The notes beneath the pieces are model-generated. The model was not told the origin of the DNA, did no database searches, and worked only from the letters and a program-made list of their open reading frames with translations. DNA of 64,000 bases from Adineta steineri (taxonomy: Eukaryota; Rotifera; Eurotatoria; Adinetida; Adinetidae). Positions 1 through 11,482 of the stretch are shown piece after piece. The DNA is taken from NCBI GenBank assembly GCA_905250115.1, contig CAJNOI010000051.1:1-64000 (forward strand). The letters are read 5' to 3'. Every line of letters begins with the position of its first letter. Positions within the stretch are counted from its first letter, which is position 1. Made by a program: the position numbers and the translations under genes.

Positions 1-19
1 ACAGGGATGTACTAGAGTA

Positions 20-147
20 GTACACGGAAGCATCATGGGAATTCGAAGGAAATACGATGAAAGTACAACGAAAGTATGAAGGAAGTACAAAGTTTGTACT
101 CCTCTTATACTTCATTCGAATTCGCACTGTGCTTCCTTTGGGGAGTA
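20..147. repeat. Imperfect inverted repeat (foldback)
   Basis: Two arms, about 20-66 and 96-147, pair imperfectly. The left arm has GGAAGCA, then GAATTCGAA, and the reverse complement of the right arm has the same blocks in the same order and spacing. A second short pairing, AAGTACAAA with GTTTGTACT, sits at the centre. The stretch is less AT-rich than its surroundings, which suggests an inserted non-autonomous element. The window edge prevents a search for outer termini. Confidence 0.55.
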
Positions 148-297
148 CATGTGAGTATTAGAGTCTCGATTTTCCCTCCTTATGCATAAATCACGTTACC
201 GAGAAAAAATTGAACATCTCCATTGCGGGTTGGCTAAACGTGCTCATTTTTTTAACCAGGTATAGAAGCATGCTCACATTTCAGAACCTATAAGGCC

Positions 298-991
298 ATG
301 GTTAGTGAGGACCTTTATAAAGGACCACGACACGAAAACTTTACTTGTTCACAAATAGAAAAAGAGGACGATTCAGTATTTGTTATTTTTCTATAAAGAT
401 AAACTTAATTCATTTTATAATTGAACTATTAATGTCTATATTTGTGTAATATATAATTAAAAATAAATTTAGATTGGTTTAGCTGTAAGTGATGTAAATG
501 ATTTTCAAAAAAATGCTAAACGTGAGAATTTACGTTCAAGAATTTTGACAGGTATGAATTAAATTTATTCAATGAAAAGTAAAAAAAATGGTATACCTTT
601 TATCTTTTTAGTTTTAAATTTTCAAGCAAAATTTGGTCCACTTTGTAGTGCATCATCAAAACTGATGTTTACTTTGGGTCGTAATTTTCCTCAATTTTTA
701 ACTGGTTTGAAATTTGATGTTACGCAGTTATCATTACGTATAAAACCAATACAAGTACCAAATCGTGCAATGCGTCTTATTCAATGCCGTGTTGGATATG
801 TACCAATGAAAAAAACTAAAGAAATTACATCTAATGTTGTTCAAGATAAAGAAAATGTACAAGAAATTTATAATGAAAATTTAATACATAAAGTTAATGA
901 GATTCGTGAAGAAATTGATAAAACACAATTAAAATTTACACAAGAACTTCATCGATTAACAATCAATTTATCAAAATTAATCGATAAATGA
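298..991 (+). CDS. Unidentified protein with C-terminal coiled coil (5' end uncertain)
   Basis: The secure exons are 473-551 and 612-991, joined by a 60-base GT-AG intron (552-611) in one open frame ending at TAA 989-991. A possible first exon is 298-378, starting at the ATG at 298 (MVSEDLYKG) and ending at a GTATTTG donor with the phase needed for 473. That start is a guess, because the exon looks less AT-rich than the others. The last 40 or so residues form a Glu/Lys-rich amphipathic helix (EIREEIDKTQ), probably a coiled coil. I do not recognise the family. Confidence 0.5.
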
Positions 992-1718
992 GAGCTTTTT
1001 TTATTAATAGTAATTATTCCCGCATTTTAGTTTTTTATTTATTTATATAAAGATATTCCTGCTAAATGTGATTTTTTTTTATTTTAATAAACATTACAAA
1101 CGATTAGTACTTTTATTTTTAATGTAATTAGCTATTATCGATCGCGTACATTTAAAATTTTCTCTTCGGTTGTTTTCAACATCAAATGGATAAATAATTA
1201 AGTGATAGATTGCTTTTGATTTTCAAACTCTATGCATAAAGTAGATTTTAGTGAGAGATATATAAAAGTTATAAGGCAATATTTTAACCTGAGACTTTGC
1301 TCACAGACAAATCTATTGATCAGTAGAATGCTCCCTTATCAAGGCACCAGTGACCCTTAAAGCATTCATATCCCACAAATGATAGCGATACTTTCTAGTT
1401 TTAATATTCCGATAGGGAAGCATTCTATTGATCAATAGATCTGTCTACGTGCAAAGTCTCAGGTTGAAGTATTGCCATATGAGTTTTTGGTATACACCAC
1501 ATATAGCATTCTGAAATAAAAGACTTTGTGAAGTTTTTTTTCATATAAAAACTCTATTCCTACAGATGTCAGACATTGCTTTAATACAACATCAATAGGA
1601 AATTGAAATAAATAGAAAAAGAGAGGTATCTAATGAGTAACTGATCGGTGCATGGTAACATACCTATAAAATTAATTTTACGTTTCAATTCAAAAAACAA
1701 ATTTTATCAAATTAAAAC
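992..1718. other. Intergenic stretch with a foldback repeat
   Basis: This lies between two same-strand genes. AT-rich sequence flanks the foldback element at 1267-1484. I see no other coding or RNA signal. A short frame at 1648-1839 overlaps the CEP19 start out of frame and is a shadow. Confidence 0.6.
1267..1484. mobile_element. Foldback / MITE-like element with 74-base arms
   Basis: Arms at 1267-1340 and 1411-1484 are inverted copies that match at most positions. Both contain the block CAACCTGAGACTTTGC (one mismatch on the left) and TCTATTGATCA. The spacer is about 70 bases. This is the form of a miniature inverted-repeat element or solo foldback. I found no clear target-site duplication or transposase. 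Confidence 0.75.
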
Positions 1719-2306
1719 ATGTCATCATCAACATCAATTAAAATGCAAAAAATGGGTGTCCGTTTTAAACCACCCACAATATTTTTATTTTATACAGATA
1801 CATCAACAGGTAAATTTCGTCGTCGTACTGTTCCGTTGACTGATTTTACTAAAAATACAAATATAACTGATTATACAACTGAACTTCATAATGATAAAAC
1901 AACAAAAAATCGAAACCTTTTTCGACATATTCCATTGCGACGACTTGAACGTCTTTTATTTGTTCTTAAAGAAGGTCTTACAACAAATATATCAAAAAGT
2001 GATATTGAAAAGAAATTACGTACATTTGATAACTTAGATCCAAATGAAGATCTTAATAAACTTGATGATGATGCATTAAAACATAAAAAACTTATTATGA
2101 GTGAATCATATGAAAAAAATCGTGTTGATCCATCATCAAAAGATTTTGTTTATGATGTTGCTGTAGATTTTGAACAACCTGCAGGAGAAAAACAAACATC
2201 CGAATGGGATTCATCAGAAGAAGTTGAAGAAGATATACCACAACAAAAAGACGACGAAGACGACGACGACGACGACGACGATGATGATGAAGATGATTTT
2301 AAATGA
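1719..2306 (+). CDS. CEP19: Centrosomal protein 19
   Basis: CEP19 is a small centrosome and basal-body protein that in other animals is recruited to the mother centriole and works with RABL2 and the IFT-B complex in starting ciliogenesis. The 195-residue product is a single exon and matches the family from end to end: an N-terminal GVRFKPPTI block, a central LRRLERLLFVL helix, the hallmark DPNEDLNKLDDD (about residues 107-118) and FVYDVAVDF near residue 143. Vertebrate CEP19 is of similar length. The odd part is the C-terminus, an acidic tail of about 15 Asp/Glu encoded by a GAC/GAT run (about 2251-2300), probably expanded by slippage. The start is the first ATG upstream of the conserved block. 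Confidence 0.93.
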   Translation: MSSSTSIKMQKMGVRFKPPTIFLFYTDTSTGKFRRRTVPLTDFTKNTNITDYTTELHNDKTTKNRNLFRHIPLRRLERLLFVLKEGLTTNISKSDIEKKLRTFDNLDPNEDLNKLDDDALKHKKLIMSESYEKNRVDPSSKDFVYDVAVDFEQPAGEKQTSEWDSSEEVEEDIPQQKDDEDDDDDDDDDDEDDFK

Positions 2307-3862
2307 AGATTTATTTTTACTGTTTTTTTTAAATTCACTGTGCAATTTAGATAAAATTTAGACATGAAGTCGAATACTCATTATTTTTTACAGGAAAAAT
2401 ATTTTGGGAAATATCTTATACGATTAAAGAAATAATCAAAAACCGAAAGTGTGGTGACATATATTTATTTCCCTACTATGTTTTGTTTTTTTGTTGTATC
2501 AGAATTTTATAATAAAAATTTTTTTTCTATCGTTCATATATAAATCGAAATGTTAGAATGCAAATTATAAAGTATTTTTATAAGTGAAAATATCCATAAG
2601 ATCAACGAAATGTATCAAAGATGACTATGATCTAGTACATATACTTCATATTATATGAATGATTATTGTTTTCGGAATAATATTATTGGCTATTTGAAGT
2701 ATAATAAAAAAAATGAGACTTAAGGTTATTAAAGAAAAAATATCTGTCTATAACTAGAAAAAATTTTATTACTACTATTTCAGTAGTATTAAATTGTGAA
2801 TGATTACTAAGACTTTCACTTATACTAACAAGATAATTGAATACTTGACTTGTATGATGATATGTTACATTCATCTTCGTATTTACAAATGATTGTATAT
2901 CACTATGTATTATTTCGTGTTAAAGTCAGGGGCGTACCAAAGTGCTGAAAGTAGGGGAGTGGGCGTACAGTGGATATAGGTCATATTTTACTATTTTCAA
3001 CATAAAATCTAAAAAGAGGGAGATGTTACGCCCCACTCTTGGTACGCCTATGATTAAAGTAATCAAAATTCGATATTATGCTATTAGTTGTACTAATTAA
3101 TAATTTTGATATATTCCATGATGATATACTGATCAAGATGGTAATTAATTATCCTTTTTTGTCGATTATCGATTTTTCATGTATACGACTACATAAAAAT
3201 TCTTTTGATATTCTCATTAAATAATCATTTTTGTAAATGATTCATTAAAAAAACAACGTGTTTGAACAATAAAACTTATACGTATACATATCGGTATTTT
3301 CTTTTTTGATATGTACATATTTCAATAAAGACTATATGTTTATTTGCATAGATCTCATTTTGAAAAAAAATCTAATGTGTTTGTATAAAATTATGTATTC
3401 GTTATTATGATCAAAATCTTTTCCACATAATTGTACTTTAGATGATGCATACATTGAAAATAATACTCGATTATTCAAAAATGAATAAGTTGAAGTGACC
3501 TATTACATAGTCGCTTGTCATTCATAGGTAATGACATAACAAAATGATCAGATATTCACAAGTACCAACTATAGTAATAAATATATAAAATAAACAAAAT
3601 ATATATATATATACCCCTAAGAATTTTGTTTTTATAAAACTAATTAAACAAAACAAGAAATGAATGAAATTTGTATTTGATCGTAGAAATGGCATTTGTT
3701 CATTACAAATGACAGTATCACGCACAATCTGTCCAAACATACAGACAATTAATAATCACACGAAAAGAAACAAGAAGATCATATTTATCATTATACTCTC
3801 TTTTCTTTAGTTTAAAAGCATCATTCTAACTACTAGACAATTTTAATCTTGATAAGATATTC
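2307..3862. other. Intergenic stretch holding a hAT-type MITE
   Basis: About 1.5 kb of AT-rich sequence between CEP19 and a receptor gene. The only structured feature I see is the 126-base element at 2927-3052. Short frames here (2683-2874 and 3522-3740 on the minus strand) have low-complexity AT-driven composition and no recognisable family. Confidence 0.6.
2927..3052. mobile_element. hAT-like MITE, 126 bases, with 8-base target duplication
   Basis: The element begins CAGGGGCGTACC and ends GGTACGCCTATG, so its termini are inverted copies with two mismatches in 12, extending inward through AA/TT. It is flanked by GTTAAAGT (2919-2926) and ATTAAAGT (3053-3060), an 8-base duplication with one difference. 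A CAGGGG-type terminus with an 8-base duplication is the signature of hAT superfamily transposons. There is no transposase, so it is non-autonomous. Confidence 0.8.
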
Positions 3863-4858
3863 ATGTCGAATACAACTACTGATCTTACGATAAATTTAAT
3901 TAATAATATATCTTCACAACTTAATCATTATATGACATTAATCATTTTTCTTTTTGGTTCAATTGGTAATTTATTAAATATAATTGTACTTTCACAACCA
4001 ACATTACGCATGAATCCATGTGTATTATATTTTCTTATTTCATCTATATCTAGTCTTGGAATTCTTCTTGTTGGCCTTCCATCTCGTCTTATAGCTGTAT
4101 GGACATTAATGGATCCAACAAGTACTAGTTCATGGTTTTGTAAATTACGTATATTTTTTCTTTATTCATTTCGAACAACAACATCTTGGTTACTTGTATG
4201 TGCAACAATAGATCGATGGTTTTTAAGTCATAGAAAAATTCATAGACGTCGTTTAAGTTCATATAAAACTGCTCGGAAAATTATTTGTATTATTTGTGGA
4301 TCGTCATTTATACTTTGGTTTGAATCAATTTTTTGTTATGATGCCAATGTTGCTAATGCCCCTTTGCAATGTTATGGTAAATCTAGTAGTTGTCGAATTT
4401 TTAATGATATTGTATATGCAAGTTCAACTGTATCTATACCATCAATACTTATGTTAATTTTTGGATTTTTAACTATTCATAATATTAATCGTTCTCTTCA
4501 AGCAGTTCAACCAGTTATGATTACTATTGTATCAGATGTTAGTCGAATTAGTAGAAATCAACGCAGAGGAATTCGACGTAGTGAAAGTTCTCTTACTCGT
4601 ATGCATCTTTTACAAGTATTTTTATTAACACTTTGTTCGATTCCACAAGCATTGCATCAATTTTATTTAACTTTTACTATGGATATATACAAAAGTCCAT
4701 TACGTATAGCTATTGAAAATTTTATTGTCAGTTTTAATTTTTCACTTACATATGTTGGAAATGGAATTACTTTCTATATTTATACACTCAATGGAACAAT
4801 ATTTCGTGAAACATTTACTCAACTTCTACATACATTTATTAGAAAATTCAAATTTTAA
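3863..4858 (+). CDS. Rhodopsin-like (class A) 7TM receptor, ligand unknown
   Basis: This 331-residue single-exon product has seven hydrophobic segments: about residues 25-45, 54-75, 97-118, 138-157, 183-205, 246-268 and 288-310. Class A marks are the Gly-Asn pair of helix 1 (IGNLLNIIVL), the Cys before helix 3 (WFCKLR, residue 93) and DRW at 117-119 in place of DRY. Asn3 and Asn15 are N-glycosylation sites in the outer tail. The NPxxY motif of helix 7 is not recognisable (GNGITFYIY instead), a divergence seen in lineage-expanded peptide and orphan receptors. The third loop is Arg/Ser-rich. The ligand cannot be inferred. Confidence 0.8.
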   Translation: MSNTTTDLTINLINNISSQLNHYMTLIIFLFGSIGNLLNIIVLSQPTLRMNPCVLYFLISSISSLGILLVGLPSRLIAVWTLMDPTSTSSWFCKLRIFFLYSFRTTTSWLLVCATIDRWFLSHRKIHRRRLSSYKTARKIICIICGSSFILWFESIFCYDANVANAPLQCYGKSSSCRIFNDIVYASSTVSIPSILMLIFGFLTIHNINRSLQAVQPVMITIVSDVSRISRNQRRGIRRSESSLTRMHLLQVFLLTLCSIPQALHQFYLTFTMDIYKSPLRIAIENFIVSFNFSLTYVGNGITFYIYTLNGTIFRETFTQLLHTFIRKFKF

Positions 4859-5439
4859 TCATCGCATTTTTTGTTTTTATGACCGGTTTCTATGGAATAC
4901 AAATCAACACAGTATCTATGTTAATTATTATAACTATTTCAATGAAAGAATAACAACTTGACAAGAGAAATTTAATTAAATCGAGGCTCGTTATAAAGGC
5001 AGATGATATTTTTTTATTATGATTGATTAATCAATAAAAATTAAATAAATAATTTGTTCTATTATCTTTGACATGAAATTAAATATATCAACGTAAAAAG
5101 TTTCTCAGACGTGTCATATGATTTTGTTAAAAGATTGGTATGGAGTTTTCCAGTAAAATATTAAGTAATTAATTTACTTTTGTGCGTCTGATATACAAAA
5201 GCGTATTTACTTCTTTATAGATTGAATTATTATCAAGGAGAAACGAAAAAGCTATATACATTCTAATAAATTCTTTTATTAATCATCGAAAAATATTTAT
5301 GATAACATGATATATACTTATTTATAGCTTCACATTACAATTATTGCTTTTTTTTGTTCTTTCTCAACAAGTGCTGACATCTAGTACTAACAACGATTAC
5401 AATTTTGTTCGCGCTTCCCTATAGCAAGAACATGGTCAC
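4859..5439. other. Intergenic stretch upstream of dynein light chain
   Basis: AT-rich, with no coding signal beyond an out-of-frame extension of the receptor gene. It leads into the LC8 promoter. Confidence 0.6.
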
Positions 5440-5452
5440 ATTGCCTAGCAAC
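5440..5452 (+). promoter_or_regulatory. X-box-like RFX binding site
   Basis: ATTGCCTAGCAAC fits the RFX X-box form of two half sites, NTTGCC and AGCAAC, around a short spacer. RFX factors drive ciliary genes in animals. It lies about 180 bases upstream of the LC8 TATA box. Confidence 0.45.
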
Positions 5453-5540
5453 CATTGCCTCAATAGTATACACGTAAAGCTAGTTTGTCCTATTCCATAG
5501 CTTGTTGTTTGAAAGGTTGCTCGTCTATTCTTCTCTCTTT

Positions 5541-5639
5541 CTCTCTGCGAGTGCAAACGATTGTACGAAAAGATATTAGGTTTCTTTCTCTCTCTCTCTC
5601 TCTCGTTCTCTGTCTCTCTCACCGTTACTTATATAAATA
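5541..5639 (+). promoter_or_regulatory. Core promoter: pyrimidine tract and TATA box
   Basis: A long CT-rich tract (about 5531-5620, including a CT dinucleotide run) is followed by TATAAATA at 5632-5639. A likely 5'UTR intron runs from GTGAGT at 5689 to TAG at 5753, 20 bases before the ATG. This would be the promoter of the LC8 gene. Confidence 0.6.
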
Positions 5640-5773
5640 GAGCGTCCATTCATTTGTGCTTCACTCTTCGTCGTCTTCGTAATTTAAAGTGAGTTAATGT
5701 AAATGTATGTTCATTGATCATCGTAACAGAATTGTTCTTTTTTTTATTTATAGTTTCAATAGAAACTTGAACC

Positions 5774-6186
<413 letters not shown>

Positions 6187-7027
6187 AATATACAATGATC
6201 TACAAAAATCTTACCGAACATTATCCATAGGCAGATTATTATTGTAAAGAAAGGAAAAATAAAATATTCTAAATTCTCGTTCATTATTTGTTCTTGCTAT
6301 GTCATCTTTTCTTTTTCGTTCACGCATGTCTTTGTGTGTGTGTATATGCATGCGTTACTTTCTCTTTCTCTCTTTTTTTTCCTTGTAACTATTATATGAA
6401 CTGATTTGAAGGTGATTTATAAATACAGCAACGAAATGAACCTGAACAAAAAAAAAAAGAGAAAAAAATAAAGTCTATATTTTTTTGATCGAATAGATTA
6501 AAAAGAAAACAAATGATTTTGAACAATTAAATATAACAACAATGAATTTAATCGAGAAATAAAAAAACATATTTAGCGCGGTTTGTTTTAATCAGATGAC
6601 CTTGTCAAGTGTTTTCTTTTCACATACTTGCATGTATGAGAAGAAAAAAAACGCCAAGGTTTTAATGATTGAATCAAATGATTGAGTATTATACTATTAC
6701 GTTCAATGAGTAACCGTTCAAAATCGTGGAATGACTTATATATATGTATATATATATAAAGAAATATGATTAGACTCTGTCTTTTCAAAGGATATATATG
6801 TATATTTACATTAATGCTCACATTTTCTTAATACTTGTTATGATAAGCTTGACCTCATACGTTAACATGACATGATCTTTATCGAATATTCTTTTCTGCT
6901 TCTCGTTAATACACTCTTCATATTACATCGATACTAATATAATACATTCGAACGTATATAAATCTATAAAAAAAAATTTTTTTTCCTCGTTTTTTTTCGT
7001 ACATAGCAACACATAAGTTTATTTATT
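6187..7027. other. 3'UTR of LC8 and intergenic sequence
   Basis: AT-rich, with TA dinucleotide runs near 6030 and 6740. No coding signal. An acceptor-like pyrimidine-AG (ends 7007) precedes the next ATG by 20 bases. Confidence 0.5.
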
Positions 7028-7369
7028 ATGTCTTCTGCAAGTGAATTTGATACCAATATAAAATTACTTAATGAAGCTATTATGAAATTAAAACCATACT
7101 ATAATAATCATATAGACAAATCATCAATGAATAAAACAATATTTGTTGTTATCATAGAATTACAAGCATTAGGAATTTATGTTGAAAAAGGATCAATAAA
7201 TCAATCAAATACATCACCAACTGATAATAGTTTTGATAAAGAAGTATGGAAAGCTTTAAAAATCATTGAGAATGACGCAACTGCTACTGATATAGCTCAA
7301 AGTCGATTTAATAAACTTTTTCAAGAATATCAAAATGAAATTTTAACATTCGCTAATATTAATCAATGA
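7028..7369 (+). CDS. Small hypothetical protein
   Basis: A 113-residue single-exon frame starting MSSASEFD and ending FANINQ. It is mostly predicted helix, hydrophilic, without signal peptide or membrane segment. Composition and codon use resemble neighbouring real genes, and the ATG follows a plausible splice acceptor (AG at 7006-7007), as expected of an expressed gene. I do not recognise the family. It converges on PRPF6, with only 96 bases between the two stops. Confidence 0.55.
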   Translation: MSSASEFDTNIKLLNEAIMKLKPYYNNHIDKSSMNKTIFVVIIELQALGIYVEKGSINQSNTSPTDNSFDKEVWKALKIIENDATATDIAQSRFNKLFQEYQNEILTFANINQ

Positions 7370-7465
7370 AAAAAGAATTCATTTTATAATCACGATTCGA
7401 TCCTTGTTTTTATATTTATTTCACATATACACAAAGGCATAAACATAAAAGAAAAAGATAAATGG

Positions 7466-10400
7466 TTAATTAGGTAGTGGCATTTGTGTTGCACATAATT
7501 CTATAATATCGCCTGTTTTTAATTTCCAATTTTTAACATCTTTTGCAATACGACACCATAATTCGCCATGTCTTGGTTCAAAACTAACACATTTTTGTTT
7601 AATATCCATTTGTTGTTGTTCAGTTCCATGTATTAATTCAAATTTATAAAATGCTGCCCAACAATCACCAATATCAGTTTCTAATTTAATTGTACGATTA
7701 AACCATTCACGTGCTTTATCAATACGACGTTCAGACCAAAATAATTTTGATACAGCCATTAATACATATGGATCATGTTCACATTTTTTTAATGCATCAA
7801 CACTTTTTGATTTACGTTGTGGACGTGCTTCCATAAATATTGCTTCGGCCCAAAGTATACCTGCTGCTGGACATTCTTGCATACCTAGAATAACAAAAGT
7901 TTTGTAAAATATAAAGTAAATAATTGATCTATTTTACTGTCCATTTTAAAATAAACGGCAGGTGAGTATTATTTTTGAATAACTTTCGATAGGGACACGC
8001 ATCGAAACTTGTATGTAAACATTTCCCTAACGATTTTCCCAAGAGTTGTAATCAGAAATGAAATCTTTTCATAGTTTTATTGCTCTTTCTCTGGTGATTG
8101 TAGAACGCTCGCGACAATCAATAAAGTCGTATACAAGTTTCGATGCTTCTTATCAACAGTGAAAATCGCAACTCTCTGTCTTGTATTACATTCGATCATA
8201 TTTATAAAAGTTCTTAATGGATTGATCTATTCTTTTTGTTTAAAATAAAAATAATTAAAACTAACCTCGAGCAAGCATAACTTTAGCTTGTTGTACATTT
8301 CCAGCATTGACTTCTAATCGAACACTAGCTAACCATAATTCTGGTATCATTGTATTACGTAAACGAGCTTTTTCTAAATTAGCTCGAGCTTTAATTAATT
8401 GTCCATTGTCAATTTCTAATTGAATTAAAAGTAACCATAATGGTATACTTGTTGGACATCGTTTAATTCCTTCTAAATATGCTTCTCGAGCTGCTTCAAA
8501 ACCAGTTGGACCATGTTGAGCGAATATTTGTCCTTTCATCATCCATAATTTTGGAAAATCACCATAAGCTTTTAATGCTTCATCTAATAATTGTTTAGCT
8601 GCTGAAAGATCATTTAAACACCAATATAAACGAACAGATTTCATATAAACACGAGCAGTTGGTGCATTACTAGAAAAAAAATAAACAAATAAAATAGATC
8701 TTTAGAAAAAAAAATAAATATAATATTAATTCTTACAGTCGAGCTTTTGTTAAAAGACTAATTGCTTTTGTATATTCATTATTTTCTGATTCAAGTTTAA
8801 CAGCTGCAAGCCAAATTTCTTCCGAATTTGGATTTGCCTATATAAATAAATATTTTATATATATATATATATAAATTTTCTATTTCAAAAACTAAAATAT
8901 TTTTACCTGAAATCCAGCTGATAAAGTTTCTCGTGCTGCTGGAACATTTCCAGCTAACCATTTACTTTTAGCTAACATTAACCATAAAACTTCGGCTTTT
9001 GGACAACTAACAACAGCAGTTGTTAAAAGTTCTTCAAGTTGTTCACGTGTACCATGTTTTTTTTCAAAATCAGCTGCATCTAACCATAAGACTTTTTTTG
9101 TTGGATGAAATTTACGTGCATGAGTATATATTGCACGTGCACATTCATATGCACCTTCAGTTCGACATGATTGTGCATCTTCAATCCATGTTTCTAATTG
9201 ATCTTCATCTTCAATACCAATACCAATTACATTACGAATTAATGCTTGACATGTATGAACAGAACCAGCTTTTTCACAATCAACAGCATCTTTCATCCAA
9301 TGGTCACGATTAATCTCAACCATATTTGCAGTTAATGAAGCCAAAGCTCGCTCTATAAGACGATCGACCATAACATTATTTCCATTGGCTTCTTCAAGTT
9401 TTGCAGCCATTATCCAAATTTGTCGATCAGTTGGAATATGTTCACGAGCTTTGTTAAGTACACGTCGTGCATTTTCATATGTTTCAAGACGTGCTAAAGC
9501 TAACCATAACTAAAATAAATAGTAAATATTAGTCTATCATTTGAATATATGAAAGTTAAACTAAACTATCGAACTTTATTTGAACAGAATAAGATTCTAA
9601 TTCAATCACATTGTAAGATTATTATTGGCAATCGTATTCTTAATGCTCATACTCTAAAACTAAATGCTTATATTTCATTCTACTATTACGATATAACAGT
9701 GTCGGATTATTTTAAATAATTAATGGACATAGATAAAGATAAACAAAAACAAGTTTTTTTGTTGTCAGTCAGTGTATTACGAATCTCTCATTATTAGATT
9801 TCTATCAGGAAAAAAACAATAGAATAGTACTTCTGGATATATGTTTACTATGACATATGAAAATCAATTAAATATAATTATAACTTACATCAACTGATGT
9901 TGGACAACATTCAACAGCTCTACTAAGCATAATTCTAGCATCATCTTCATCTTCTAATTCTACTGCTGCTTTCCATAATCGAACCGAATTTGGTACTTGT
10001 TCAAGTGCTCGTCTTAAAACTTGTTTTTTAGCTTTTGGTTCTTGTTCTAAATCAGCAGCTTTAACCCAAATTTTAACTGATTGTGGTAAATGTCTAACAG
10101 CATGTGTAACAATTCCACGTGCTAAATCAAGTGGCATTAAACGTGCAGCTTCTAACCATATATCTTCACTTTTTGGACAATGTTCTGTTCCACGCATAAT
10201 TAAATTTCTTGCTGCTTGAACTTTACCAACAACTTCTTCTAAACGTGCTGATGCAATCCATGCTGGTGGATGAGATGGATTAGTTTCTCGAACACTTTTT
10301 AATAATAATCGAGCTTTTTTAACATCATTTATATCACCACCATATGATGGTAACATAGATGCCATATCAGTTAAATAACCTTTTGGATCAACAACTGTTT

Positions 10401-11376
10401 GTCCAGTAATACTATCGGAAGCCTAAAATATTTCAATGAATTATATTTAATTTAGGTGAATTTCCATCGGATTTTATTATCCTAGGTGATATTCTTACCT
10501 GTGTTAATCTTAATTTTACAAGTGTATTTCGTGCTTCACCAATTTTAACCATTTCAATATCAGTTGATGGTGTTGACATTCCATAAGCTGGAGTATCAAA
10601 ACCGCCATATCGTTGTTCACGTGGATCAATACTACTTGCTTGCTCAGTAGATGCAACAGCTTTTGCAAGAACCGAATCAGGTACAGGTGTATATCTATTG
10701 AAAAGACAATCAATATAATATTTTCTTTATTAAAATAAATTACTTTTCTTGTCTTGGATTTCGTTGACGTTTATTTCTAGCATCACCAACTTCTGGCATA
10801 CTCATCCATTCTTCAGCTGTTACATCAGCTAATTTGCGTTTAAGATCACTAAATTGTTGTTGAATTTTTGGTCGTTCTTGACGATATTTTTCATTTTCTT
10901 CTTGAAATCGACGTTCTCTATATAATACGAGAAAAAAACACGATTACATTTTCTAAATAAAATATTTTTATTCTTACCTTCGTTCTTTACGTTTTTCATC
11001 CATACGTTTATCAATTGATTCATAAATTTCATCAGCTTCTTCATCATCTTTTTCATATGGATCATTCTAAATAAAAATAAATTAATTCTATATAATTTTT
11101 ATGATAAATTTTATTCGAATTTACTTTAAATAAACTTCCACCATAACCATATTCTTCATCAAAATTTGAATCATTTAAATCTGTTTCTTCATCATCATCT
11201 TCATCTCGACGTTTATTTGGTGGTGCATGTCGTTCATCACTTATATCACCTGTTTCTCTAGCTGGACCAATATCAGATCGAGTTGTAAAACCAGTTGCAC
11301 CACGACCAAGACCAGGAACATAACCTAACGGGGCAGGCATACCCATAAAAGCTTTATTTCGTTTTTTTGTTGCCAT
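7466..11376 (-). CDS. PRPF6: Pre-mRNA-processing factor 6 (U5 snRNP, tri-snRNP bridge)
   Basis: PRPF6 bridges the U5 and U4/U6 particles in the spliceosomal tri-snRNP. Nine exons (transcript order): 11125-11376, 10978-11066, 10744-10917, 10499-10694, 9889-10422, 8907-9509, 8737-8837, 8266-8669, 7466-7884. They total 2772 bases, 923 residues, close to the human length of about 940. The N-terminus carries the PRP1 domain ([18 protein letters not shown], then TRSDIGPAR) and an acidic linker. The rest is an array of HAT/TPR repeats with the recurring W-x-x-A-A/L-E pattern. Introns 9510-9888 and 7885-8265 are several times longer than the others; the second holds an inverted repeat. The gene is the last of a tight three-gene run, and an acceptor AG lies 16 bases before its ATG. 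Confidence 0.96.
7999..8146. repeat. Inverted repeat inside PRPF6 intron 8
   Basis: GCATCGAAACTTGTAT at 7999-8014 has a perfect 16-base inverted copy at 8131-8146. The 148-base unit sits in an intron about six times longer than its neighbours, so it is probably a small inserted element. I found no clear target duplication. Confidence 0.5.
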
Positions 11377-11392
11377 TTTTTCAAAAAATTAT

Positions 11393-11394
11393 CT
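11393..11394 (-). promoter_or_regulatory. Splice acceptor just upstream of the PRPF6 ATG
   Basis: On the minus strand, CGTTTTCAG ends 16 bases before the PRPF6 ATG, and the preceding gene stops only 106 bases upstream. A cis 5'UTR intron would have to start in the 3'UTR of RAB5IF, so a spliced-leader acceptor is the simpler reading. Confidence 0.5.
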
Positions 11395-11482
11395 GAAAAC
11401 GAAAATCAGATTGCTTTTTTTTTCCTAAAGAACGAATCATAAAGTTTAATAAAACAAAAAAAAACTAGACAACATATTATAA

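Noticed and set aside
2150..2365. Minus-strand frame with a long Ser run
   Set aside because: It is the antisense of the Asp-rich tail of CEP19; the run comes from the GAC/GAT repeat.
5419..5622. Minus-strand Arg/Glu-rich frame
   Set aside because: It is the antisense of the CT-rich promoter tract of LC8; composition is explained by the simple repeat.
9020..9313. Plus-strand 97-codon frame rich in His, Leu and Gln
   Set aside because: It is the antisense of a conserved PRPF6 exon, and the product resembles no family.
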